DNA of 23,372 nucleotides from Lachnospiraceae bacterium OF09-6 (GCA_003435055.1 QUMM01000038.1:1-23372), one strand, 5' to 3'. Positions 1 through 8,143 are shown, numbered from the stretch's first letter. The notes: a model not told the origin generated them from the letters alone. Translations and numbers: made by a program.

Positions 1-124
1 TTATTTTTACTAAATTATCAAAATACATGTTGAAAAACATCTCACATTCAAAGTTCTATTCTTGTTTATAACTTACTTATTCACATGTAAGAAGCATATG
101 AGAATGCAAGTTTCTCTATAAAAC

Positions 125-159
125 AAAAAAAGTCATGCACATTTTTTCTGTGCACAACT
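125..159 (-). terminator. Rho-independent terminator of the parA-parB-DUF4446 operon
   Basis: Read on the minus strand, an 11-bp stem (AGTTGTGCACA pairing with TGTGCATGACT, two G-U wobbles) closes a short A-rich loop and is followed by seven T residues. It starts a few bases after the DUF4446 stop codon. The plus-strand side also ends in a T-run (161-166), so it may work in both directions. The remaining bases 1-124 are AT-rich and show no gene. Confidence 0.85.
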
Positions 160-164
160 CTTTT

Positions 165-674
165 TTATTCTACATACATATTTACCGCTTGTCTTAATGC
201 TTCCTTCTCTTCTTCTCCAAGAACAATATAAGACTCACCTTTTACAATTTCCTTAATATAAGTATAGCAGCCTTCCCTGCTGTGGATCGCATTTAACACA
301 AATCCACTATTTTCCTGATCCAGCATGGCCAATGCAAAACTCAGCTTTCCGCCCATTTCTTTAAATGCATCGTATTTCACAATTGCTGTTTTATTCAGCG
401 TATGAAGCTGTATCTCCTTTAACTGCCTGATCTGCTCCATATGATTTTTGCTGGATTCCATCAACATATCGATTTCATTGATATTTCTCAGAATCGTCTT
501 TTCCAGAGAAATTCCATCTTTTCCACGCATAAAGCTCTTATATTTCTTCATAAAGCGATCAATTTTAAAAGAATTCTTGACCTGCAACACAAAAAGTATG
601 ACAATCATGACCATCATCAGGATAAGGATATATCCAGGATCGATGATCAGATCATTTAAAATAGAATTTTCCAT
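165..674 (-). CDS. DUF4446 family membrane-anchored protein
   Basis: A 169-residue protein of unknown function. It has one N-terminal transmembrane segment (about residues 15-31, ILILMMVMIVILFVLQV), then a basic stretch, a probable coiled coil (about 55-90) and a soluble C-terminal domain with the pattern KYDAFKEMGGKLSFALAMLD at about 99-118. This fits the DUF4446 family, which in Clostridia usually lies directly downstream of parB. The ATG has a good AGGAG site 5 bases upstream, and the gene begins 11 bp after the parB stop, so it is the last gene of the par operon. A role in chromosome segregation or origin anchoring is only a guess from position. Confidence 0.88.
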   Translation of the reverse strand: MENSILNDLIIDPGYILILMMVMIVILFVLQVKNSFKIDRFMKKYKSFMRGKDGISLEKTILRNINEIDMLMESSKNHMEQIRQLKEIQLHTLNKTAIVKYDAFKEMGGKLSFALAMLDQENSGFVLNAIHSREGCYTYIKEIVKGESYIVLGEEEKEALRQAVNMYVE

Positions 675-685
675 GTTTTCTCCTC

Positions 686-1591
686 TTACTTAATGGATTC
701 CAGTAAAAACAGTATTCTCTCCAGTTCATCATTGGAATAATACTCAATGGAAATCCGTCCTTTGTTATTAGATCTGTGATCCACAGTTACTTTCGTACCT
801 AAAATTGCTTTGATCTTTTCTTCAATGTCCTTATAGATAAAGGAATTTACTTTCTCTGCCTTTTCTTTCTTTACTTCTGGCTTATGAATCAGTTTCACCA
901 TTTTTTCTGTTTCTCTGACACTGAGTTTTTCATCAAAAATCTTCGTTGCAATATTATATTGCACATCAGGATCCTCAATGGTAATCAAAGTTCTCGCATG
1001 ACCTGCAGATATCATGTCATCAATCATCATCTGTTGAACTCTCTTATCCAGTTTCAGTAAACGCATAGAATTCGTCACTGCTGTTCTACTCTTGGACACC
1101 TTTTCTGCGATCTCATCCTGCTTGAGGTGAAATTCTTCCATCAGATTCTTATATGCCATTGCTTCTTCAATTGGATTCAGATCCTCACGCTGAATATTTT
1201 CAATTAAAGAAATCTCCATTACCTGTTGATCACTATAGTCTTTGATGATAACCGGAATCTCTTTAATGCCAGCCATTTTTGCTGCCCGCCATCTTCTCTC
1301 CCCTGCAATGATCTCGTAATGATCTCCTTTTTTCTGTACGATCAGTGGCTGAATCACTCCATACTGTTTAATCGAATCTGACAATTCCAGCAGTGCATCT
1401 TCATTGAAGTTTTTTCGTGGCTGTTCTCTGTTCGGCTCCACTTCTGTAATCTTCAGTGTCTCGACACCTTTTTTCTCTACGATCTTCTCAATAATCACCG
1501 GTTCTGTCTCTTTTTTTACCGGTGCCTTTTTATTTCCCGCTGGAATCAACGCATCCAGGCCTTTCCCCAATCCAGATTTTTTTGCTACCAT
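686..1591 (-). CDS. parB: Chromosome-partitioning protein ParB (Spo0J)
   Basis: CTP-dependent DNA clamp that loads at parS, spreads along DNA and recruits SMC to the origin; partner of ParA. The 301-residue product has the N-terminal ParA-contact peptide (GLGKGLDALIP, residues 7-17), ParB/sulfiredoxin-fold boxes EPNREQPRKNF (52-62), GERRWRAAK (97-105) and ENIQREDLNPIEEA (131-144), a helix-turn-helix at about 157-176, and a C-terminal dimerisation domain. Length is normal. It overlaps the parA stop by 7 bases, with its AGGAG site inside parA, so the two are probably translationally coupled. Two parS-like sites lie just upstream of parA. There is only one ParB-type gene here: no noc paralogue is present beside rsmG as it is in Bacillus. 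Confidence 0.98.
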   Translation of the reverse strand: MVAKKSGLGKGLDALIPAGNKKAPVKKETEPVIIEKIVEKKGVETLKITEVEPNREQPRKNFNEDALLELSDSIKQYGVIQPLIVQKKGDHYEIIAGERRWRAAKMAGIKEIPVIIKDYSDQQVMEISLIENIQREDLNPIEEAMAYKNLMEEFHLKQDEIAEKVSKSRTAVTNSMRLLKLDKRVQQMMIDDMISAGHARTLITIEDPDVQYNIATKIFDEKLSVRETEKMVKLIHKPEVKKEKAEKVNSFIYKDIEEKIKAILGTKVTVDHRSNNKGRISIEYYSNDELERILFLLESIK

Positions 1592-2358
1592 TCTTCTTCT
1601 CCTCTATGTATCACTTCTTCTGCCAGCAATCTGTAACTTTCTGCACCTGCTGACTTTGTATCATACAGATTAATCGGCATTCCATAACTTGGTGCCTCAG
1701 CCAGTCGGACGTTTCGTGGAATAATTGTTTTATAAATAGCCTGGTTCAGATTATTCTTCACATTCTCCACAACCTGAAGTGACAGGTTTGTTCTGGCATC
1801 ATACATGGTAAAGACCACACCTTCCATCTCTAAAGATGGATTCAATCTTTCCTGTACAAGATTGATCGTATGAATCAGCTGGGTCAATCCCTCCAGTGCA
1901 TAGTATTCACACTGAATCGGGACTAGAACAGTATCTGCCAGACACATGGAGTTGATAGTCAGCATACTAAGTGATGGCGGGCAGTCAATAATGATAAAAT
2001 CATAATTATCTCTAATAGGTGCTATTGCTTTCTGCAAAATATATTCCTTTTCTTCTTCTCCTATCAATTCGATCTCTGCTGCAGACAGATTGATATTAGA
2101 TCCTATCACAGACAAATTTTCTATTACTTCTTTCTGCAGACAATCTTCCACACTACTTTCCCCTAAAAGTAGTTCATACACCGTGTTCTCAATAGCATCC
2201 TTATCCACTCCAAGTCCGCTGGTCATATTTCCCTGAGGGTCCATATCAATTGCCAACACTTTTTGTCCCGCTTCAGCCAGACATGCAGCAAGGTTGATTG
2301 CTGTTGTAGTTTTACCTACGCCACCCTTCTGGTTCGCAACTACAATTGCTCTTCCCAT
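1585..2358 (-). CDS. parA: Chromosome-partitioning ATPase ParA (Soj)
   Basis: Deviant Walker-type ATPase that dimerises on DNA when ATP-bound. It moves ParB-parS complexes, and in Bacillus-type systems Soj also regulates DnaA. The 257-residue product has the deviant P-loop KGGVGKTT (11-18), the A-prime motif DMDPQGN (38-44) and a Walker B strand FIIIDCPPSL (about 119-128). The ATG has AAAGGGG 9 bases upstream. The gene is first in the parA-parB-DUF4446 operon. The short chromosomal form lacks the N-terminal HTH extension of plasmid P1-type ParA. Confidence 0.98.
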   Translation of the reverse strand: MGRAIVVANQKGGVGKTTTAINLAACLAEAGQKVLAIDMDPQGNMTSGLGVDKDAIENTVYELLLGESSVEDCLQKEVIENLSVIGSNINLSAAEIELIGEEEKEYILQKAIAPIRDNYDFIIIDCPPSLSMLTINSMCLADTVLVPIQCEYYALEGLTQLIHTINLVQERLNPSLEMEGVVFTMYDARTNLSLQVVENVKNNLNQAIYKTIIPRNVRLAEAPSYGMPINLYDTKSAGAESYRLLAEEVIHRGEEEW

Positions 2359-2425
2359 ATCATTTATCCCCTTTTATTTCTACAGTTTCTAATTTTTAAA
2401 ATGTTTGATTTCTATAAGAAAGTAT

Positions 2426-2454
2426 ATCATAGATAGAAAATGAAATCTATACAA
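2426..2454 (-). promoter_or_regulatory. Possible parA promoter
   Basis: On the minus strand, TTGTAT (2454-2449) and TATGAT (2431-2426) are separated by 17 bp, about 65 bp upstream of parA. The -35 matches only three consensus bases and the -10 five, so the call is tentative. It lies only about 9 bp from the nearer parS-like site, so bound ParB could affect it. Confidence 0.35.
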
Positions 2455-2462
2455 AGAATAAA

Positions 2463-2478
2463 TGTTTCACGTGAACAT
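2463..2478 (+). promoter_or_regulatory. parS-like ParB binding site 1
   Basis: TGTTTCACGTGAACAT. The Firmicutes parS consensus is TGTTTCACGTGAAACA. The first 13 bases match exactly and the right half lacks one A, giving a 15-bp version of the 16-bp palindrome. The surrounding 20 bp (2461-2480) recur as an exact inverted copy at 2658-2677. Confidence 0.8.
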
Positions 2479-2490
2479 TTATGAAAAATG

Positions 2491-2632
2491 ATAACTGTTC
2501 AGAACTCACTGTTCCGTGAAGTATTTTGGCATGAAAATACCAAAATTTCGATATATGTATGCCAAATTTTCATTGTATGAGACGATTTTACTGAATTTTG
2601 CCCTCTTATCTATGAAGGCACTTAACAGATAT
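2491..2632 (+). repeat. Split copy of the GTAACT hairpin repeat, with inverted-repeat insert
   Basis: Bases 2491-2523 match the left part of the repeat at 2758-2790 at 25 of 33 positions, and all eight differences are transitions. Bases 2615-2632 match its right arm at 14 of 18. The 91 bp between contain a 7-bp hairpin (GTATTTT/AAAATAC, 2521-2540, loop GGCATG) and an 8-bp inverted repeat (TTTGGCAT/ATGCCAAA). The reading as one old, interrupted copy is an inference. Confidence 0.45.
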
Positions 2633-2641
2633 GAAAAATGT

Positions 2642-2650
2642 TGTTTCACG
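2642..2650 (+). promoter_or_regulatory. parS half-site
   Basis: TGTTTCACG reproduces the left half of the parS palindrome, but the right half is absent. It sits 10 bp before the second full site. It could be a weak ParB contact or a decayed third site. Confidence 0.3.
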
Positions 2651-2659
2651 CATCAAAAA

Positions 2660-2675
2660 ATGTTCACGTGAAACA
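2660..2675 (-). promoter_or_regulatory. parS-like ParB binding site 2
   Basis: Plus-strand ATGTTCACGTGAAACA is the exact reverse complement of site 1. Here the left half lacks one T of the canonical palindrome. The two sites are about 197 bp apart in opposite orientation within the parA-hydrolase gap. Confidence 0.8.
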
Positions 2676-2745
2676 TTGAGACATTTTCGTATAATTTTCT
2701 CTTTTTTGAAAATTTCATTGTATACCTGGAAGAATTCGTTTATAC

Positions 2746-2751
2746 TATAAT
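2746..2751 (+). promoter_or_regulatory. -10 element of a probable hydrolase promoter
   Basis: Perfect TATAAT, with no good -35 at the right distance (TTGTAT at 2719-2724 would need a 21-bp spacer). Transcription would start at about 2757-2758, which is the first base of the GTAACT hairpin. Confidence 0.4.
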
Positions 2752-2757
2752 TATATG

Positions 2758-2802
2758 GTAACTATTCAGAACCTACTGTCTCGTAAGGTACTAAACAGTT
2801 AC
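2758..2802 (+). repeat. GTAACT...AGTTAC palindromic repeat, long form
   Basis: A 45-bp imperfect inverted repeat. Six outer pairs (GTAACT/AGTTAC) are followed by TT/AA, AG/CT and ACCT/AGGT pairs separated by single mismatches, around an 11-base loop. It lies 44 bp before the hydrolase start, in its likely 5' untranslated region. A short form is found at 8216-8242 and a split form at 2491-2632. Confidence 0.7.
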
Positions 2803-2846
2803 GTTATATGATATAACATGTTTATCCAAAAATGGAGGATCTTATA

Positions 2847-3779
2847 ATGAAGAAACGTTTAGAGACATTACTAAAGCTTGGTATCTTTGCTGGCATTGTT
2901 ATGTACTTTGCTAACAAGTTTGTTGAATCTTCCGCTTTACTTCGAAAATTATTAAAAATTAATTCTGGTTATTATTATAACTGGAAACATGGTTCGATTT
3001 ATTATACAAAACAAGGACATGGTGATCCACTTCTGCTGATTCATGATCTTTATCCAAGTTCATCCAGCGCAGAGTGGAATGAGGTAATCGAGGATCTTTC
3101 TCAGTCTCATACTGTCTATGCTATTGATTTACCAGGATGTGGCCGTTCCGCAAAGCCTCACATCACCTATGTGAATTACTTTTATACACAACTGTTATCT
3201 GATTTTGTAACTGACGTTATACAGGAGCCGACCGCTGTCACGGCCACAGGTATCTCCTCATCCTTTGCTACTATGGCAGCACATTTATATCCGGACAACT
3301 TTACCAAATTAACCTTTATAAATCCTCATAGCCCATCACAGTTGGCAATGATTCCATCAAATACAGCCAAATTTACCAAATCCATTATGAATTGCCCTAT
3401 TCTTGGTACTTTCCTGTATTATATTTTCTGTTCTGAGAATGAAATCGAATATAACTTTACTGAAGAATACTTTTATAATCCATTTTTGGTATCTTCTAAA
3501 GTTATGCATACTTACTATGAATCTGCGCACTGGAATCAGGGAAGCGGACGTTTTCTGCTCGCCAGCTTGCATGGAAATTATATAAATGCAAATGTGAATC
3601 TTGCATTTTCCAGTCTGACGCAAGATACTCAACTGATCTTTGGTAAAGAACTGGCAAATGCAGAAAATATTGCTGCATCTTACCAAAAGTTAAATCCAGT
3701 AACCAAAGTTTCTTATATTTCTAAGACGAAAATGCTGCCACATTTGGAAGCACCTGCGAAATTCTTATCATTACTTTGA
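2847..3779 (+). CDS. Membrane-anchored alpha/beta-fold hydrolase
   Basis: A 310-residue protein of the alpha/beta-hydrolase superfamily; substrate unknown. One N-terminal membrane segment (about residues 9-26) is followed by the fold: the oxyanion strand LLLIHDLYP (62-70), YAIDLPGCGRS (91-101), a nucleophile elbow TGISSS with Ser137 as the probable nucleophile, and a C-terminal His299 in LPHLEAP. Asp or Glu near 268 (LIFGKELAN) is the likely acid. The elbow is G-x-S-x-S instead of G-x-S-x-G. I chose the ATG at 2847 because GGAGG (2834-2838) is 8 bases upstream; an earlier in-frame ATG at 2832 has no such site. The gene faces the opposite way to its neighbours, is monocistronic and ends at a shared terminator with rsmG. 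It could be an esterase, a lipase-like enzyme or inactive. Confidence 0.8.
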   Translation: MKKRLETLLKLGIFAGIVMYFANKFVESSALLRKLLKINSGYYYNWKHGSIYYTKQGHGDPLLLIHDLYPSSSSAEWNEVIEDLSQSHTVYAIDLPGCGRSAKPHITYVNYFYTQLLSDFVTDVIQEPTAVTATGISSSFATMAAHLYPDNFTKLTFINPHSPSQLAMIPSNTAKFTKSIMNCPILGTFLYYIFCSENEIEYNFTEEYFYNPFLVSSKVMHTYYESAHWNQGSGRFLLASLHGNYINANVNLAFSSLTQDTQLIFGKELANAENIAASYQKLNPVTKVSYISKTKMLPHLEAPAKFLSLL

Positions 3780-3818
3780 AATCTAGTACAGCGTACAAAA
3801 ATTAACTATACTAATAGC

Positions 3819-3840
3819 GCAGAATGAATTTTCATTCTGC
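3819..3840 (+). terminator. Upstream hairpin of the hydrolase 3' region
   Basis: GCAGAATGA (3819-3827) pairs perfectly with TCATTCTGC (3832-3840) around ATTT. An A-rich stretch follows, so alone it is not a typical plus-strand terminator. It may stabilise the 3' end in front of the main terminator. Confidence 0.45.
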
Positions 3841-3845
3841 AAAGA

Positions 3846-3886
3846 AAAAAGAGGAGAATCATAAAATTTATGATTCTCCTCTTTTT
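3846..3886. terminator. Bidirectional terminator between hydrolase and rsmG
   Basis: A long perfect stem (GAGGAGAATCATAA at 3851-3864 with its complement ending at 3881) is flanked by A6 on the left and T5 on the right. It can therefore end the hydrolase transcript on the plus strand and the mnmE-mnmG-rsmG transcript on the minus strand. Confidence 0.92.
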
Positions 3887-3898
3887 CATGGTATTTGT

Positions 3899-4633
3899 TT
3901 AAGACAATGGCTCTCTTGATGGCATTCCAGCTTTTCTTGGATATTTTTTTGCCGTTTTTTCATGTTTTTTTATGATTATCAGCGATCTTTCAATATCACT
4001 GCCTTCCAACTGGAATTTTACAGTATGATCCAGCTTACCTCCCAACAGGAAAATTGCTTTTTTTGCCTGTTCCAGTTCTTCTTCTATCTTTCCTGACTTA
4101 TAGGAAACAAATATTCCATTCACTTTTGTATACGGTATACAATATTCGCTAAGAGAAGATAAATTAGCTACTGCTCTTGAAACAACCAGATCGAACCGCT
4201 CCCTGTATTCGGCTTCTTTCGCAAAATCTTCTGCTCTTCCATGTATTGCTGTAATATTGTCCAGCTGCAGTTCTTCTATGACATGATTTAAGAATTTTAC
4301 ACGCTTTCCAAGAGAATCCAGCAATACAATCTTCAAATGTGGAAAAGCAATCTTTAATGGTAATCCAGGGAATCCTGCCCCTGTTCCCACATCCATAACA
4401 GATGTTACAGCAGACAGATCTACCCCCCTTACCAAAGCAAGACTATCCTCAAAATGTTTTTGCAGAACTTCCTGAAAATCTGTAATACCAGTGAGATTCA
4501 TAAAAGAATTCCATTCCACAAGCAATTCATAATAGCGTACGAACTGTTGCTGCTGCTCTGTGGATAAAGTCAGATTCATTTTTTCACAGTTTTCCAGAAA
4601 TTTTGTCATATCGTATGATTCAAATTCCGACAT
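3899..4633 (-). CDS. rsmG: 16S rRNA (guanine-527-N7)-methyltransferase RsmG
   Basis: SAM-dependent methyltransferase (GidB) that makes m7G527 in the 530 loop of 16S rRNA; loss of it is known in other bacteria to give low-level streptomycin resistance. The 244-residue product has the family opening ending in WNSFMNLTGI, the SAM-binding motif MDVGTGAGFPGLPLK, and SRAVANLSSLSEY. The reading frame stays open upstream to 4711, but I place the start at 4633: the ATG there has TGAGGT 5 bases upstream and gives the usual length. The gene is third after mnmE and mnmG, with a 164-bp gap to mnmG that contains two palindromes, so it may also have its own control. It ends at the shared bidirectional terminator. 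Confidence 0.96.
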   Translation of the reverse strand: MSEFESYDMTKFLENCEKMNLTLSTEQQQQFVRYYELLVEWNSFMNLTGITDFQEVLQKHFEDSLALVRGVDLSAVTSVMDVGTGAGFPGLPLKIAFPHLKIVLLDSLGKRVKFLNHVIEELQLDNITAIHGRAEDFAKEAEYRERFDLVVSRAVANLSSLSEYCIPYTKVNGIFVSYKSGKIEEELEQAKKAIFLLGGKLDHTVKFQLEGSDIERSLIIIKKHEKTAKKYPRKAGMPSREPLS

Positions 4634-4685
4634 AGTTACCTCATTTCTACTATTTTTGGGATCTATATATACATTACTTATATTG

Positions 4686-4717
4686 CAGACATTGTATCTA
4701 TACGGATACAATGTCTG
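4686..4717 (-). promoter_or_regulatory. 13-bp perfect hairpin in the rsmG leader
   Basis: CAGACATTGTATC (4686-4698) is perfectly complementary to GATACAATGTCTG (4705-4717) around a 6-base spacer. It lies 53 bp upstream of the rsmG start and has no T-run after it on the minus strand. It may be an RNA structure or a dyad operator; as a terminator it is unconvincing. Confidence 0.6.
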
Positions 4718-4761
4718 TCGTTATTTATCATTTTATGTATTTTTATAGATATATTTTTCGT

Positions 4762-4786
4762 CTTTGTATACAAAGTGCTTTGTATA
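4762..4786. promoter_or_regulatory. Palindrome CTTTGTATACAAAG with partial repeat
   Basis: A perfect 14-bp palindrome (4762-4775) is followed at once by another CTTTGTATA (4778-4786). The sequence can fold as ATACAAAG/CTTTGTAT or act as a dyad operator; TTGTATACAA-type dyads are known for some GntR-family regulators. It sits just after the mnmG stop codon, between mnmG and rsmG. No regulator gene lies nearby. Confidence 0.4.
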
Positions 4787-4797
4787 TACATTTTTAT

Positions 4798-6693
4798 TTA
4801 TTCTTCATGTCTCGGATGCCGATTCATCTGTTCCATATAGATCAAAAGGACAGAAATATCTGCCGGTGAAACTCCTGAGATTCTGGAAGCCTGTCCAACA
4901 GAAATTGGACGGAATAAATTCAATTTCTGCTGTGCTTCGATACGAAGTCCATGAATCTCTTCATAACAGATCGTTTCAGGGATCTTTTTGTTCTCCAGCT
5001 TCTTAAACTGCTCTACCTGCTTTAACTGGCGCTTGATATAACCTTCGTATTTGATATTAATATTCACCTGTTCATCCACACCACGATTTAGCAGTGGACG
5101 TTCCGGATCCAGTTCTGCCAGCATCTCATAATCCAGTTCCGGTCTGCGAATCAGTTCACCAAGTGTCGTTCCAGTCTTCAGAGGGGTACTGTTATGTGCC
5201 TCAAGAAATGCCTGAACCTTTGGATTAGCTCCAATATTGAGATGTTCTACACGTCTGGTCTCTTCTGCGATCTGTTTTTCCTTTTCCAAAAGCTGCTGAT
5301 AAGTCTCATCATCAATCAGTCCTATCTTATGTCCCAGAGGCGTCAGACGCTGATCAGCATTATCCTGACGTAAAAGCAGACGATACTCAGACCGGGAAGT
5401 CATCATACGATATGGCTCTTTATTATCCTTTGTAACCAGATCATCAATCAATACTCCAATATAGGACTCTGAACGGTCAAATACCACCTGTTCCCGACCA
5501 AGCGTCTTCAGCGCAGCATTAATTCCTGCAGCCAGCCCCTGTGCGGCGGCTTCCTCATATCCTGAACTTCCATTAAACTGTCCTCCACTGAATAATCCCT
5601 GAATATTCTTAAATTCCAGCGTTGGCTTCAGCTGTCTTGCATTGATACAGTCATACTCAATGGCATAGGCATTACGCACAATCTCTGCATTCTCCAGTCC
5701 TGGCACAGAACGATACATCTCAATCTGCACATCCTCCGGCAGAGAACTGGACATTCCCCCTACATACATCTCATTCGTATAACGTCCCTCTGGCTCTATA
5801 AATACCTGATGTCGGTTTTTATCTGCAAACCTTACCACTTTATCTTCAATAGATGGGCAGTAGCGTGGCCCGGTTCCTTCAATCATGCCGGAATACAATG
5901 GGGAACGATCCAGATTGGCCCGAATGATCTCATGTGTCTTCTCATTAGTATAAGTCAGCCAACAGGATACCTGATCAATCTGTACCTCTTCCGGATCAGT
6001 AGAAAAAGAAAACGGCACTACCCTCTTATCGCCAAACTGCTCTTCCATCTTGGAGAAATCAATACTTCTTTTGTCAATACGCGCCGGTGTTCCCGTTTTA
6101 AACCGGTACATTTCAATTCCATGAGCCTTCAGAGAATCTGTCAGATGATTGGCCGCCTGAAGCCCGTTTGGACCGGTGTAATTACTGATATCTCCGTAAA
6201 TACATCTGGCTTTCAGATAAGTACCTGTACACAATACACACGCCCTGCAGTGATATACTGCACCGGAAAATGTTTTCACACCGGTCAGAACACCGTCTTC
6301 CACAATGATCTCTGTTACTTCAGCCTGCTTGATGGTCAGATTGGGCGTATTTTCCAGAGTTTTTCTCATCCTGCTGCTATAGTCACGTTTATCTGCCTGT
6401 GCTCTCAATGAATGCACTGCAGGCCCTTTAGAGCCATTCAGCATCTTAGACTGAATAAATGTATGGTCAATATTTTTTCCCATTTCTCCACCCAGTGCAT
6501 CAATCTCTCTGACCAGATGACCTTTGGAGCTTCCGCCTACATTGGGATTACATGGCATCAGTGCAATACTGTCTACGCTGACGGTAAACATCACCGTTTT
6601 CAGCCCCAGTCTTGCACAGGCAAGCGCAGCTTCACAGCCTGCATGTCCTGCCCCTACTACCACCACATCTGTAGTTACTTCTAAATGATTCAT
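4798..6693 (-). CDS. mnmG: tRNA uridine-34 carboxymethylaminomethyl-modifying enzyme MnmG (GidA)
   Basis: FAD-dependent subunit of the MnmE-MnmG complex, which uses methylenetetrahydrofolate and glycine or ammonium to build the cmnm5 group at the wobble uridine of several tRNAs. The 631-residue product shows the FAD dinucleotide motif [17 protein letters not shown] (from residue 14), [22 protein letters not shown] (about 49-70), the first GidA signature [11 protein letters not shown] (near 277) and the second in [14 protein letters not shown] (near 375-390), then the helical C-terminal domain that contacts MnmE. Length is typical. The ATG has AGAGGA 7 bases upstream and lies 16 bp after mnmE, so the two partners are co-expressed. 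Confidence 0.98.
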   Translation of the reverse strand: MNHLEVTTDVVVVGAGHAGCEAALACARLGLKTVMFTVSVDSIALMPCNPNVGGSSKGHLVREIDALGGEMGKNIDHTFIQSKMLNGSKGPAVHSLRAQADKRDYSSRMRKTLENTPNLTIKQAEVTEIIVEDGVLTGVKTFSGAVYHCRACVLCTGTYLKARCIYGDISNYTGPNGLQAANHLTDSLKAHGIEMYRFKTGTPARIDKRSIDFSKMEEQFGDKRVVPFSFSTDPEEVQIDQVSCWLTYTNEKTHEIIRANLDRSPLYSGMIEGTGPRYCPSIEDKVVRFADKNRHQVFIEPEGRYTNEMYVGGMSSSLPEDVQIEMYRSVPGLENAEIVRNAYAIEYDCINARQLKPTLEFKNIQGLFSGGQFNGSSGYEEAAAQGLAAGINAALKTLGREQVVFDRSESYIGVLIDDLVTKDNKEPYRMMTSRSEYRLLLRQDNADQRLTPLGHKIGLIDDETYQQLLEKEKQIAEETRRVEHLNIGANPKVQAFLEAHNSTPLKTGTTLGELIRRPELDYEMLAELDPERPLLNRGVDEQVNINIKYEGYIKRQLKQVEQFKKLENKKIPETICYEEIHGLRIEAQQKLNLFRPISVGQASRISGVSPADISVLLIYMEQMNRHPRHEE

Positions 6694-6709
6694 TTTTTTG
6701 TCCTCTTAC

Positions 6710-8086
6710 TTACTTTCCCATACAGAATTTACTGAAAATCTCATTAACCAGATCTTCTCCTACTGATTCTCCGGTGATGCTGCCAAGTTCTTCATATGCA
6801 TTCATCAGATCAATGGAGAAGAAATCTTCCGGCATCTGATCCTGAATGCTTGTCATTACCTGTTTCAGACTCTCCAGCGCTTCTGACAGCGCTGCTTTTT
6901 GTCTCATATTTGTAATATATATCTGATCATTAAAAGAGAGATTCCCATCATAAAACATATCTTTGATCGTCTGCTCCAGCCGGTCAATTCCCTGTTCCTC
7001 TTTTGCCGATATCGGTATCACCGGCTTATCCAGCCTCTCACGGATCATCTCTTCTGTCGTCACCAGATCCAGATCCATTTTATTCAAAAGCACAATTGCC
7101 TTTCTGTCACGGATCAGTTCCATAATCTCTTCATCGTTTTCATCCAGTTGCGTGGAGGAGTCTGCCACATAAATAACCAGATCTGCATCTTTTGCATAGG
7201 TCTTTGCCTTTTTTACACCAATCTTCTCTACTACATCTTCTGTTTCCCGGATACCTGCGGTATCGATAATATTCAGACTGATTCCAGACAGACTCATCTG
7301 CTCTTCCAGCACATCTCTGGTAGTTCCAGCAATATCCGTTACAATAGCTCGTTCTTCCCCAAGAAGAACATTCAACAGAGAGGATTTTCCGGCATTTGGC
7401 TTTCCTACAATGACGGTTCGTATCCCCTCTTTCATGCGTTTTCCATTCTCAGCAGAAGCAATCAGTGAGGTGATCTTTTCTATCCATTGCTCTGTCTGCT
7501 CTTCCAGCTGCTCCGGATATCCATCCAGACTGATATGTTCTGGATCATCCAGCGCTGATTCAATATAGGCAATATGGTAAATAATCTTTTCCCGTATCTC
7601 CCTGACCGCTTTCAACACAGATCCTTTTAACTGACTGACAGAGCTTTTCAGTGCATATTCATTCTTGGCATTGATCACATCGATCACAGCCTCTGCCTGA
7701 GACAGATCAATTCTGCCATTCAAGAATGCTCTCTTCGTGAATTCTCCTGGTTCAGCCAGTCTTGCACCCTTGCGGGTTACCAGATCCAGAATCCGATTCA
7801 TGGCGTATACGCCTCCGTGGCAGTTGATCTCTACGGTATCCTCAGCGGTAAAGCTCCTCGGACCTCTCATAAGCATCACCAGGACCTCATCCAGAAACTC
7901 TTCTCCGTCTCTGATGTATCCATAATGTATCGTATGTGTCGGCATATCTGCCAGCTTCTTTCCATTTCTGGAATCATATATTTTATCTGCAATCTCTACC
8001 GCATCCGGTCCGCTGATACGTACAATACCGATACCGGAACTGGTCATTCCAGTCGAGATTGCTGCAATTGTGTCTGTGTGAAACAT
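6710..8086 (-). CDS. mnmE: tRNA modification GTPase MnmE (TrmE)
   Basis: K+-activated GTPase that dimerises and works with MnmG on wobble uridine-34. The 458-residue product has the N-terminal folate-binding domain (1-118), a split helical domain and an inserted G domain: G1 GKPNAGKS (about 228-235), G2 GTTR (254-257), G3 DTAG (275-278), G4 NKMD (335-338), G5 SAK (about 360). It ends in CMGK, the family's invariant C-x-G-K, whose Cys is needed for the modification. AGGAGG lies about 8 bases before the ATG. It is first in the mnmE-mnmG-rsmG unit; the usual neighbour jag is separated from it by the plus-strand DUF1292 gene. Confidence 0.98.
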   Translation of the reverse strand: MFHTDTIAAISTGMTSSGIGIVRISGPDAVEIADKIYDSRNGKKLADMPTHTIHYGYIRDGEEFLDEVLVMLMRGPRSFTAEDTVEINCHGGVYAMNRILDLVTRKGARLAEPGEFTKRAFLNGRIDLSQAEAVIDVINAKNEYALKSSVSQLKGSVLKAVREIREKIIYHIAYIESALDDPEHISLDGYPEQLEEQTEQWIEKITSLIASAENGKRMKEGIRTVIVGKPNAGKSSLLNVLLGEERAIVTDIAGTTRDVLEEQMSLSGISLNIIDTAGIRETEDVVEKIGVKKAKTYAKDADLVIYVADSSTQLDENDEEIMELIRDRKAIVLLNKMDLDLVTTEEMIRERLDKPVIPISAKEEQGIDRLEQTIKDMFYDGNLSFNDQIYITNMRQKAALSEALESLKQVMTSIQDQMPEDFFSIDLMNAYEELGSITGESVGEDLVNEIFSKFCMGK

Positions 8087-8114
8087 GAAGCACTCCTCCT
8101 AAAATATCTTAAAC

Positions 8115-8143
8115 AGTATAGCAGATTTTATTTTATAATACAA
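8115..8143 (-). promoter_or_regulatory. Probable mnmE promoter
   Basis: On the minus strand TTGTAT (8143-8138), a 17-bp spacer and TATACT (8120-8115, five of six consensus bases) give a start about 20-25 bp before the mnmE Shine-Dalgarno sequence. The weak -35 keeps confidence moderate. A separate promoter is expected because the DUF1292 gene cuts mnmE off from the rpmH operon. Confidence 0.5.

Noticed and set aside
4634..4711. N-terminal extension of rsmG up to 4711
   Set aside because: It would translate through the leader hairpin, has no ribosome site and makes the protein too long; the ATG at 4633 has a good site.
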